Made by a program: the position numbers and the translations under genes. Of a DNA stretch of 64,000 bases, positions 8,868-17,214 are shown piece after piece. The notes beneath the pieces are model-generated. The model saw only the letters and a list, made by a program, of their open reading frames with translations, did not search any database and was not told where the DNA came from. Position 1 is the first letter of the stretch. Every line of letters begins with the position of its first letter. Origin of the DNA: Bacteroidota bacterium (GTDB taxonomy: Bacteria > Bacteroidota > Bacteroidia > UBA8524); the NCBI GenBank assembly GCA_008933805.1, contig WBUH01000013.1, positions 78,967 to 142,966 on the forward strand, in the 5' to 3' direction.

Positions 8868-10061
8868 TTACAGCATTGTTTGCCCGCCATTAACCCTAAT
8901 AGTTTCGCCAGTCATGTAATCACTTCCAGACGATGCTAAAAAGGCAACTACATTAGCCACATCGGTGGGTTTTGCCAAGCGACGTAAAGGAGCCTTGCTG
9001 GCTGCTACTAATCGGGCTTTTTCAGGCACATCAGATATTAGTTCAGTCTCTGTCATACCGGGCGACACAAGATTCACTTGAACATTAAACGGCCCCAGCT
9101 CTATGGCAAGGGCTTTAGCAAAACCGTTCAGCGCATTTTTAGCAGTGATGTAATGTATCAACTCAGCAGGCGGAGTACTTTCGGTATATTGAGTGGTCAG
9201 GAAGATTATTTTGCCGCGTTTGCGCTCCTTCATTTGGGGCACAATGTGTTTAAGCAGCAAGAAATTGGCTTTTATATTGATATTGATATGATCGTCAATA
9301 TCCTGCCAATCCAGTTTATCAAATTTTATGTTTGAGAATTTAACTGTTGAGGCATTAATCACAATATCAATATGGCCAAGTTTACGTGTCGCTTGCTCCA
9401 CCAAATGCTCTACTCCTTTTTCGGTAAGTAAATCCCCCTGAATGACCTGCGCCTTCACCGTTTCAGATGAAAGACTTTCGGCTAATCCATCGGCCTTGCT
9501 TTTGTTGCTATTGTAATGTATACCGATATTGTATCCTTCTTTAGCCAGTTTTTTGCAAATGGCTTCTCCAATCCCTCCTGAAGCACCTATTATCAACGCA
9601 TTTTTAAGCCCAATATCCTCAGTAGTTTCTTCTTCAGCTTTTTCTACCTCGTGTTCAACTACTTTTACTTTGGCTGAACCGTTGGTTACTTTTTGTTTGT
9701 GCTGGTTATAAATTTCAGTCTTAAGCTCAATTACATTTTCGCGGGTGTTTTTGCCTGTTACCTCACCACGAATGGTAAGCGTATCACCCACTCTAACGGG
9801 CATTAAAAATTCAAGACTTTGCGAAAACCACAAGGCACCATCGCCGGGTATTTTCGTCCCTATAATGGTTGATATGAACGAAGCCCCCAGCATACCATGG
9901 GCTACAGGTTTTTTGAACGATGTCTTTGATGCATATTCTTTATCAATATGAAGCTTATTATCATCTCCTGTTAAGTCAACAAACTTCCTGATATCTGCAT
10001 CAGTTATTGTATGTACAATTTCAGCAAAATCGCCTATTTGTATTGATTCAAATTTGCTCAT
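8868..10061 (-). CDS. MaoC-like dehydratase fused to FabG-like short-chain reductase
   Basis: 397 aa with two domains. Residues ~1-135 are a MaoC/(R)-hydratase hot-dog domain with FVDLTGDDNKLHIDKEYA and PVAHGMLGASFISTI, including the hydratase Asp/His pair. Residues ~150-397 are an SDR: GASGGIGEAICKKL binds NAD(P), YITAK is the YxxxK pair, and the end is MTGETIRVNGGQTML. Aligned with FabG, the catalytic Ser position appears to hold Thr (FLTTQYTE). Together the domains could reduce a 3-ketoacyl and dehydrate or hydrate it on a CoA or ACP carrier. A 3-hydroxyacyl group for sugar N-acylation is a reasonable inference. Confidence 0.85.
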   Translation of the reverse strand: MSKFESIQIGDFAEIVHTITDADIRKFVDLTGDDNKLHIDKEYASKTSFKKPVAHGMLGASFISTIIGTKIPGDGALWFSQSLEFLMPVRVGDTLTIRGEVTGKNTRENVIELKTEIYNQHKQKVTNGSAKVKVVEHEVEKAEEETTEDIGLKNALIIGASGGIGEAICKKLAKEGYNIGIHYNSNKSKADGLAESLSSETVKAQVIQGDLLTEKGVEHLVEQATRKLGHIDIVINASTVKFSNIKFDKLDWQDIDDHININIKANFLLLKHIVPQMKERKRGKIIFLTTQYTESTPPAELIHYITAKNALNGFAKALAIELGPFNVQVNLVSPGMTETELISDVPEKARLVAASKAPLRRLAKPTDVANVVAFLASSGSDYMTGETIRVNGGQTML

Positions 10062-10072
10062 TGTTGGTTACC

Positions 10073-11704
10073 TTAATTATTTGCAGGCTGGTTTTGTTGT
10101 AACCCTTGCCCTGCATGGCGAGGACCATTAAGAATATAATCCACATAGTAGCGGCTCATCTCTTCGATATATTGCTCTTCAGTAATTCCTACTTGCGCCA
10201 TTTCAATGTAATCGTTAGGGGTGTTTGATGAACGATCATCCAAACGTTTTACATAGTTCAGCACATCAATTCTTTCAGGTTTTGCACCGGCCATAATTGC
10301 CTTGAATGCATTACGCATGTCTTCGTTGGTTTTGATAATAAACACACCCGGAGCATACATAATAGGACTTGCGCCAAACAACAAAACGGGTTTTCCGGTA
10401 AATAAACTTTCCCACGCCACTGTACCCGCGATTGTTGAAACAGCACGACAATTTTGTGCCAGTTTAAAGCTATCAAACGACTTGCTAATCAGCTTTATTC
10501 GCGGATTTTTAGATAAATCGTTATAAAAATCAATGTTACGGTTGATGTATTGCTGCGCAGGATGTTCTTTAAGATACAAAAACCAACCTTCGGGCAAATT
10601 GTGCGCAATCATTTCAGCCATCAATATTTGATTTGCGAAGTAACCTCCCACGGGTGAGTTAGATGCTTCGGGCTGATAATGCAACGCTAAATACACAAAG
10701 TTTTTGGTCATATCCGGATTAGGATCGCACTTGGTTTCATAAAAATCCCTCAGCAAAGCACCAATGTGTTTGCGACTCTTATGACGCAGCTTAAAGTGTA
10801 TCTTATCCAGTATAAGTGCTAAATCTACTTTGTTAAATATGCTTTTTCTTTTACGGGGTGTTCCGGGTTTTGGACGCAGCTTGCGTGCCTGCTCATTTTG
10901 ATGAACTAATTTGTGCACCGGAGTGCTGGCAAGCAGCTTATCCATATAGCCATCCACCATGTAGTATGGCTTTTCGCCGTGCACTACACGTTTTATTACG
11001 TCTTGTGCCTTTTTGCTCAATGAATTGAAAAGCTCTTCTTCGTTATCAGAAATGCGGGGTAACCCTTTAAGGTCTTCCGTATGTTTTTCTAAATCTTCAT
11101 ATAAGATCCATTTTCCTGTAATTGGCGTGTGTGAGGTGAGCAAGGTACGAACACCGCGCAATTTGCACATACGGTACAAAATATACTCGTACGGAAAATG
11201 TGGGTAAAATGCACTTATGGTAAAGTCTATCTTGTTTTCATTCAAAAAATGATTCCAAAACCTTACGTAACGATAGTATTTGCGGCGCTTTTCTTCACCG
11301 CTATACTCAACATGGCTAATAAACGAGCTGTAATTTTGTGCCCGCATTAACAGTTTAGTATTGTGGTAATCTTCGTCAAACCAACCCCTATCGTCCTCGT
11401 TCACTACCTGGTAATCGCGCTCAAGCAAACGCATTATTTCGCTTTCCCAAGGTGACATGCTTTCTAGCAATGGCCTGTCTAAAGAAGGCATCGTGTTCCA
11501 ATCCACCCCTCTAAACAAGGCATTAAACAAATCGGGTTCATCAAACTGCACCAAATTACAATCCAATGCAGCTAACTCTTCTTTAGCAGGGCAACCGCTT
11601 TCACTACCAATAAAATAAAGATTTTTAATGCCTAGTTTTTTTACCAGGTTTACTAAAAAAGGTTTATTATAGGGTAGCGAAAATTTAAGAACTACTACGT
11701 TCAT
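10073..11704 (-). CDS. Capsule polysaccharide synthesis-type GT-B protein
   Basis: 543 aa. Two GT-B halves are visible. The C-terminal half has GWFLYLKEHPAQQYINRN, an EHP motif in the place of the HP motif of CMP-sugar transferases. It then has STIAGTVAWESLFTGKPVLL and FGASPIMYAPGVFII, the pattern of Capsule_synth/KpsC-S-like and surface-carbohydrate proteins. The middle contains a basic linker (RKLRPKPGTPRKRKS). It is separated by 2 bp from the PIG-L deacetylase gene and is a second candidate for adding a nonulosonic acid or another acidic sugar. Substrate is not readable from sequence. Confidence 0.65.
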   Translation of the reverse strand: MNVVVLKFSLPYNKPFLVNLVKKLGIKNLYFIGSESGCPAKEELAALDCNLVQFDEPDLFNALFRGVDWNTMPSLDRPLLESMSPWESEIMRLLERDYQVVNEDDRGWFDEDYHNTKLLMRAQNYSSFISHVEYSGEEKRRKYYRYVRFWNHFLNENKIDFTISAFYPHFPYEYILYRMCKLRGVRTLLTSHTPITGKWILYEDLEKHTEDLKGLPRISDNEEELFNSLSKKAQDVIKRVVHGEKPYYMVDGYMDKLLASTPVHKLVHQNEQARKLRPKPGTPRKRKSIFNKVDLALILDKIHFKLRHKSRKHIGALLRDFYETKCDPNPDMTKNFVYLALHYQPEASNSPVGGYFANQILMAEMIAHNLPEGWFLYLKEHPAQQYINRNIDFYNDLSKNPRIKLISKSFDSFKLAQNCRAVSTIAGTVAWESLFTGKPVLLFGASPIMYAPGVFIIKTNEDMRNAFKAIMAGAKPERIDVLNYVKRLDDRSSNTPNDYIEMAQVGITEEQYIEEMSRYYVDYILNGPRHAGQGLQQNQPANN

Positions 11705-11706
11705 AC

Positions 11707-12417
11707 TTAGTTTATACTCCTTGCTATGTTAAATGCTTCTGCGTAATCAGTACCCACTGCTACACCCCAGCGTTTAGCTTGTATGGTAAGGGCTTCAGGT
11801 GAACGGGGATGCGGATATGGTCGCTTTTCAAACTCGTAGCTTTCCATGCCCTTTATTTTGGCTTGCACATCCGCCTCGGTAACGCTTACAAAAAAATTAG
11901 GGATAAAATGACGGGGGTCGGTAGACACCCTCCATTCAGTACCCGATGGGGTTTCAAATGTTATAATGGTTTTTACCTTTTCGTGCTGCATTGGACGACA
12001 GGCAGTAACCACGGCTTCAAAAGTGCGTTGATGGTCAACATTCACGTCCCCTCCGTGGTGAGTAAATATCACTTCAGGGTTAAAAGCCGTTTTTTCTTTT
12101 TCTATTACTTTGATAATGTCCAATAGGGCAACGGTATCAAAGCGATTGTCGGCAAAATCATAAATGCTTACAGTATGATAACCAATAGCTGCCTGCGCAT
12201 TTTTTATGTTTTGACGGTGGGTAGCCAACTCAGCTTCCCATTTAGCCACATCACGAACGTCAGAACGTGAGGTGATACCTTCTCCTAAAATTACCACGTG
12301 AGTAGTAACTCCGTAATCTTTTATCAAACGGTGCATGGTAGCTCCAAGCCCCAACAATTCATCGTCGGGGTGGGCCACTACCACCATTATGCGTTTATTT
12401 CTTAGTGATTCTAACAT
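11707..12417 (-). CDS. PIG-L (LmbE) family N-deacetylase
   Basis: 236 aa. The zinc site is clear: VVAHPDDELLGLGATMHRL near residues 12-30 (AHPDDE) and HHGGDVNVDHQRTFEAV near residue 128 (HxxDH). Family members remove N-acetyl groups from GlcNAc-containing or related sugars. Its first 23 bp overlap the end of the sugar formyltransferase gene. That coupling suggests a two-step exchange, deacetylation of an amino sugar and then N-formylation of the freed amine. This step order is inferred from gene order and family chemistry. Confidence 0.88.
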   Translation of the reverse strand: MLESLRNKRIMVVVAHPDDELLGLGATMHRLIKDYGVTTHVVILGEGITSRSDVRDVAKWEAELATHRQNIKNAQAAIGYHTVSIYDFADNRFDTVALLDIIKVIEKEKTAFNPEVIFTHHGGDVNVDHQRTFEAVVTACRPMQHEKVKTIITFETPSGTEWRVSTDPRHFIPNFFVSVTEADVQAKIKGMESYEFEKRPYPHPRSPEALTIQAKRWGVAVGTDYAEAFNIARSIN

Positions 12418-13081
12418 CGGCTATTATACTTTCATCACCTTGTAATGAAGCTCTTTTAAACTCAAATCTAAAATTACCTGCTTCAACAAAGGCATTAGGA
12501 TATCCTTCACAATCCAGCATACGGATGTAATCATACACTTGCTCCAGTGTTTCAAGCTGGGCAATATTACTATCCTCGGGTTTGCGGCGTTTAAATACTA
12601 CCGCTTCGCCTTGTTGCGCAACAGGTTGTGTATTGTTTACTATGATTTCTTCTATCATTCCCTTTATTATCACAGCCATGCGGATAAATATCTCTTCGGC
12701 TGTGCCGTACAAACTAACAGGACGTTTCAGGTAAACCGGGCCGGTATCTAACCCTTCTTCAACTTTAATTGCAGAAATTTTTGTTTCTGTATGCCCGTTT
12801 ACTATCAGGTTTTGCAGCGGACTACCTCCACGTCCGTAAGGTAAATCGGTCATGTGGAATACCACACACGTATAGTTCTCAAATATGTCTTTGGGAATGA
12901 TATACGACCAATGGGGAATGAATATGTACTGGGGTTTTACCTCATTCAGTTTTTCAACCGTAAAGTCCTCTTTACGGTCAATATGCAGCCACTCTTCGGG
13001 CTTTTGTGCCGAAAGTTCCCTAAAGAGGGTAGTGTGCCACGTTTTAGGTGTGAGCAGTATGTATTTTACAGAACTTCCCAT
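12395..13081 (-). CDS. Sugar N-formyltransferase (formyl_trans_N fold)
   Basis: 228 aa, formyltransferase core without the tRNA-binding C-terminal domain of Fmt. Key segments are YIFIPHWSYIIPKDIFEN, VVFHMTDLPYGRGGSPLQN and VEEGLDTGPVYLK. These correspond to the folate-binding and catalytic HxS...D regions of N10-formyl-THF enzymes. The catalytic Asn two residues before His in Fmt is replaced here (VFH, not NLH). I recall this FHMTDLPYGRGG form from a recurrent subgroup in flagellin and LPS modification loci. It overlaps pseI by 16 bp and the PIG-L gene by 23 bp. The likely substrate is an amino group on Pse or another amino sugar. Confidence 0.78.
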   Translation of the reverse strand: MGSSVKYILLTPKTWHTTLFRELSAQKPEEWLHIDRKEDFTVEKLNEVKPQYIFIPHWSYIIPKDIFENYTCVVFHMTDLPYGRGGSPLQNLIVNGHTETKISAIKVEEGLDTGPVYLKRPVSLYGTAEEIFIRMAVIIKGMIEEIIVNNTQPVAQQGEAVVFKRRKPEDSNIAQLETLEQVYDYIRMLDCEGYPNAFVEAGNFRFEFKRASLQGDESIIADVRITKK

Positions 13082-14115
13082 GTTAGCGGTGTTCCTGCTT
13101 TTATATCACGTGAAGCGGTTTTACCCAAAATGGTTTCGTAGAATTTTGGCTGCATCCCATCACCGGGGCGAATTACACGAAGGTTATCAGCAGTAAAAGT
13201 ATCGCCTGCTTTTACATCTTTCACTACGTATAGTGAACGTTTAAAACGAAGGCTTTTCTTTTCAGCTTCTTGTACTCCATAAAACACTTGCCCCATCGCC
13301 AAGAAAGCACGTTCGCTCTCTATCACAAGGTTCTTTAATTCTTCCGGCTCGATAGAGAAAGTACTATCCACCCCGCCATCTGCACGACGAAGTGTAAAGT
13401 GTTTTTCAACCACTCTTGCACCCAATGCTACCGCAGCAACTGCTGCACCAATCCCCATTGTATGGTCTGAAAGGCCAATATGGCATTTAAATAACTCACG
13501 CATATGAGGTATGGTAGCCAAGTGAGTATTCTCAGGAGTTGCAGGATAGGTGCTAGTGCATTTTAGCAATACCAAATCTTTGCAGCCTGCATCGCGCAAG
13601 GTTCTTACTGCTTCATCAAGGTCGGTAATGGTAGCCAACCCTGTTGACATAATAACAGGTTTACCTGTGGCGGCTACTTTTTTCAATAAAGGCCAGTCTG
13701 TATTTTCAAACGAAGCGATTTTATAGGCTCCAACACCCAACTCTTCCAAAAAATCAACGGCACTTTCATCAAACGGGGTACTAAATATCATTAGCCCTCT
13801 TTTACGGGCATGGTCAAACAAGGGTTTGTGCCATTCCCAAGGGGTGTGAGCCTCTTTGTACAAATCATACAAATTGCGGCCTTTCCACAATGAATCGGGG
13901 TCGTTAATATCAAACAAACCTCCTGCCGCATTAATGGTCATGGTATCAGGGGTATAGGTTTGCAGTTTCACAGCATGAGCACCGGCATCAGCCGCTGCAT
14001 CAATAATTGCAATTGCCCGCTCGATAGATTGGTTGTGATTGCCTGACATTTCTGCAATCACAAAGGGCTTATGCCCTGTGCCAATGGTTATATTTTCTAT
14101 TTGTATGTCTTTCAT
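13066..14115 (-). CDS. pseI: Pseudaminic acid synthase
   Basis: 349 aa, full length. The N-terminal NeuB-type TIM barrel has FVIAEMSGNHNQSIERA, AVKLQTYTPDTMTI, PFDESAVDFLEELG and HIGLSDHTMGIGAA. The C-terminal antifreeze-like SAF domain runs from about residue 290 (LYVVKDVKAGDTFTADNLRV). PseI condenses 6-deoxy-AltdiNAc with phosphoenolpyruvate to give pseudaminic acid. SGNHNQ is characteristic of PseI rather than NeuB, and pseG lies one base upstream. It is cytosolic. Confidence 0.93.
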   Translation of the reverse strand: MKDIQIENITIGTGHKPFVIAEMSGNHNQSIERAIAIIDAAADAGAHAVKLQTYTPDTMTINAAGGLFDINDPDSLWKGRNLYDLYKEAHTPWEWHKPLFDHARKRGLMIFSTPFDESAVDFLEELGVGAYKIASFENTDWPLLKKVAATGKPVIMSTGLATITDLDEAVRTLRDAGCKDLVLLKCTSTYPATPENTHLATIPHMRELFKCHIGLSDHTMGIGAAVAAVALGARVVEKHFTLRRADGGVDSTFSIEPEELKNLVIESERAFLAMGQVFYGVQEAEKKSLRFKRSLYVVKDVKAGDTFTADNLRVIRPGDGMQPKFYETILGKTASRDIKAGTPLTWEVL

Positions 14116-14116
14116 A

Positions 14117-15121
14117 CTATGCTAAGTCTTCAAATAAATGTATAAAATTTTCGACTGAATTGAGAGGTTTATCCAGCACTCCCACTTCGGTTTCAGCAGC
14201 GAGAAGATGGTTAATATGCTCCCCTGTTATTGTATTAAAATCACCCAAACCACCCGCCAAATGGTTTTGTACAAAACCATTATAAATAAGGTGTTGGTTT
14301 TGGGTATAATATCCCGCAAAACATTTTAACCCGCGTGAGTAGCTTTCTATCAACACAGTGCTGGCTGAAATAAAGGCATGAGTGCAAGCATCCATAACCT
14401 CAACTATCTGCTGTGCTGATAGGTTAAAATGCAAGGTTATTGGATGAGTTGTAGACAACTGCCGTAAATTGCTTAACAAGGTTTCTTCAAACTGTGCAGA
14501 ACACAATATGTGTATGTGATTAAAGCTATTAGTTGCAATAAGTGCCTTGCATATTTTAAGAGTAAACCCAAAATAATCGCTGCCCCCTAAACTTATATAG
14601 GCTATTTTGTTAGTATAGTCTTTTGGTTTAAGCGGCATAAAAAAGGGTTTGCGCAAAATGGCATACTCTAAGCCTAAACATAAACGGGCGTTGGTGTTAT
14701 AATCTTCCGAATCAACACCGGGTGCGTGGTTAATAATCGCATCAGCAAAAGGGTAATCTCTTAACAAATCATCCAGCCAAACCTGTTTGCAACCTATACT
14801 TTTCAAACCTTGTTGGTAACCCATCCCGAAATGATAGCCGTCAACAACTACAATATCCCTTTCGTCTACAACATTTTGCAGATCAAAAGGTAACTGGTTC
14901 TCAGCGTTCATCTTATCAGGTAGTGGGTAGTTATATTCAGTATCCAGGCTAATCACTTGGCATACTTTAGAAATTTGGTCTTTGATAAAACCATCAGGAC
15001 GGTTTATTGCAAAAACACATTCGAAATCGTTGTAAAGCATTCCCGCCAGTGCCAATGTGCGGTACACATGGCCAAAACCTATGGTATGGTTTCCATCGGC
15101 GCGAAATACGATGCGTTGCAT
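14117..15121 (-). CDS. pseG: UDP-2,4-diacetamido-2,4,6-trideoxy-beta-L-altropyranose hydrolase
   Basis: 334 aa. The signature RADGNHTIGFGHVYRTLALA near residue 7 matches the PseG nucleotide-sugar hydrolase motif (RxD...IGxGHxxR). A GT28-like C-terminal half follows, with YISLGGSDYFGFTLKI and a late STVLIESYSRGLKCFAGYY. PseG removes UDP by C-O cleavage before PseI. It abuts pseI (1 bp) and shares one base with the SpsF-aminotransferase fusion, so all three should be co-translated. Confidence 0.9.
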   Translation of the reverse strand: MQRIVFRADGNHTIGFGHVYRTLALAGMLYNDFECVFAINRPDGFIKDQISKVCQVISLDTEYNYPLPDKMNAENQLPFDLQNVVDERDIVVVDGYHFGMGYQQGLKSIGCKQVWLDDLLRDYPFADAIINHAPGVDSEDYNTNARLCLGLEYAILRKPFFMPLKPKDYTNKIAYISLGGSDYFGFTLKICKALIATNSFNHIHILCSAQFEETLLSNLRQLSTTHPITLHFNLSAQQIVEVMDACTHAFISASTVLIESYSRGLKCFAGYYTQNQHLIYNGFVQNHLAGGLGDFNTITGEHINHLLAAETEVGVLDKPLNSVENFIHLFEDLA

Positions 15122-17214
15122 TATAAAAATTTGCGGAAAACAGGTTTGGCAGGTTCGCCTACCAAGTATTTCTCATACCCTTCTTCTAAACCCATTTTGT
15201 AAACTTCAAGCGATTGACGCATGGCTTCTGCAAAGTATTGCACATCCAACTCGGTATGGCTGAAACAAGGAACAAATGCACCTTGGAACAATACTCCGCG
15301 TTTAATCATTTCTTGCTGTGCAAGGGTACGAAGACCTGCATTAGGCTGACCTGTTTTATCTTTAAAATTAAACAAGGTGAACCAATTGGCAGGTACTACT
15401 TCAACGTAATTTTGCAAGCCTTGTTCAGCAATTACCTCGTTATTAAGTTTTATAAATAAATCGCCAATGGCTTGGTTGTGACCTATTACATCGTTCTTTT
15501 CAAACTCCTCAATGGTAGCAAGACCAGCAACTATGGCATGGGTCTCCCCACCGTGAGTGGTTGAAGTCAAAAACACTTTCTCTTCTCCCGTTCTTCGAAT
15601 ACCGCCCAACTCCATCACTTCTTTCTTGCCAGTAAGTGCACAAAACGAATACCCGTTTGCAATCCCTTTACCCCATGTAGCCATATCAGGCTCAATGTTG
15701 TATTTGGTCATTGTACCTGGGAAAGCTGTTTTGAAGCCGGTAATCATCTCATCAGCAATAAATAGTGCTCCGTTTTGGTGACACAATTCAATGGCAGCAC
15801 GCAAATAATCAGCAACGGTTTCATCACAATTACTGCGTTCGGGCTCTGTAATCACGCAGGCAATTTGACCGGGATATTGGGCAAATAAGTCTTTTAATGA
15901 TTGTAAATCATACCCTTTAAAGGTTACCGAAAGCTCGGTTATTTCATCAGGAACACCTTTGTTACAAGCTGTTTTGCCAATGAACCAATCGTCGTAAGAA
16001 TAAAATGGATGGTCGCCGGGGAATGCTACTAATTTACGGCCTGTATATGCACGCGCCAGTTTAACTGCCGCTGTGGTAACTATTGAACCGTTTTTGGCAA
16101 ACTTCACCATATCGTGTTGGGGAACTAACGACAGGAATTTTTCTGCCATTTCCATCTCTAAATAAGACGGGCGTTGAAAGTTCACACCGTTATCTAACTC
16201 AGCTTTAATTTTCTCAACCACGGGACCGTAAGCATGACCTAAGCCTACCGAGGTAAGCCCCATTGAGCAATCTAAATATTCATTACCGTCAATATCCCAC
16301 ACGTGTGAGCCTTTGCCATAAGCAATGGCTGCGGGAGATAATTGAGGAAACTGGTCGTCACCTTTTGAATAGGTGTGGGCACCACCCGGTATTAAATCAT
16401 GGATTTTGCTACGGTACACATCCGACTTGGCAAAGTTGGTGATGGTACGTAATTGTATTTTATCTTGTGCAAACGATTTCATAAGTCCCTCGTTTCGTTT
16501 TATATATGCGTTAATTTCAAAAAGCTCTTTGTGTGTATCTAAGTAGCCTACGTAATCTTGCCACCCTTTATCATCCCCTATAGCTTGAACTAATTTGCTT
16601 ATCAGCTCAAAGTCAGAAGCCTCGTCTACAGTTAAGCGATACCCTGAATAATCTTGTTTGTTTTCAAAACTGATGCTTTTAAACAACGTTCCGCCTTTGG
16701 CTGTTGAGTTTTTCCAAATGTATGGGGTTACGTGCTCACGTTCTGAGGTAAGAACAGCTTCTTTCCAAGCCTTTTCCAGTGCGCTAAACTTCATTACTTC
16801 CACATCTACCCCATCAGGATAAGTAGGGTTCATTGTGTTGGAGCAATAATCGCAACCGTTGCTAATGCAGGTTTCTATTACGGCATCTATTACCGTAGCA
16901 TCTATTAACGGGCAATCCGAGGTGATACGCACCACGTAATCGGGTTGCTCGCTTTTAACGGCTTGGTAAAACCTGTCCAGCACGTCGTTTATAGAACCCC
17001 TGTATGCCTTCAAACCCATGTTATAGGCAAGGGTCTCAATTGCATCGGCTTCTTTCTCTACCGTTGTAGCAACTATTAACCCATCAATTTTTGATGACTT
17101 AAGTGTACGCTCTAGGTGCAGTTGCAGCAGGGTTTTCCCGTTGACGGTTTTCAGCACTTTACCCGGCAATCTAGATGAACCATAGCGGGCTTGTGTGATG
17201 GCAATAATTTTCAC
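15121..17214 (-). CDS. SpsF-type cytidylyltransferase fused to class III aminotransferase
   Basis: 697 aa, two complete enzymes in one frame. Residues ~1-240 are SpsF/CMP-KdsB-like: ITQARYGSSRLPGKVLKTVN, DVLDRFYQAVK, VVRITSDCPLID and YPDGVDVEVM. This domain can play the PseF role and make CMP-Pse. Residues ~270-697 are a GSA-aminomutase-like PLP enzyme: LIPGGAHTYSKGDDQF, DIDGNEYLDCSMGL, FIADEMITGFKTAF and TWGKGIANG with the probable Schiff-base Lys. No frameshift or internal stop separates the halves. The aminotransferase substrate is unknown, and an amino group on the nonulosonic acid or a precursor is possible. The gene overlaps the AKR gene by four bases. Confidence 0.88.
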   Translation of the reverse strand: MKIIAITQARYGSSRLPGKVLKTVNGKTLLQLHLERTLKSSKIDGLIVATTVEKEADAIETLAYNMGLKAYRGSINDVLDRFYQAVKSEQPDYVVRITSDCPLIDATVIDAVIETCISNGCDYCSNTMNPTYPDGVDVEVMKFSALEKAWKEAVLTSEREHVTPYIWKNSTAKGGTLFKSISFENKQDYSGYRLTVDEASDFELISKLVQAIGDDKGWQDYVGYLDTHKELFEINAYIKRNEGLMKSFAQDKIQLRTITNFAKSDVYRSKIHDLIPGGAHTYSKGDDQFPQLSPAAIAYGKGSHVWDIDGNEYLDCSMGLTSVGLGHAYGPVVEKIKAELDNGVNFQRPSYLEMEMAEKFLSLVPQHDMVKFAKNGSIVTTAAVKLARAYTGRKLVAFPGDHPFYSYDDWFIGKTACNKGVPDEITELSVTFKGYDLQSLKDLFAQYPGQIACVITEPERSNCDETVADYLRAAIELCHQNGALFIADEMITGFKTAFPGTMTKYNIEPDMATWGKGIANGYSFCALTGKKEVMELGGIRRTGEEKVFLTSTTHGGETHAIVAGLATIEEFEKNDVIGHNQAIGDLFIKLNNEVIAEQGLQNYVEVVPANWFTLFNFKDKTGQPNAGLRTLAQQEMIKRGVLFQGAFVPCFSHTELDVQYFAEAMRQSLEVYKMGLEEGYEKYLVGEPAKPVFRKFL

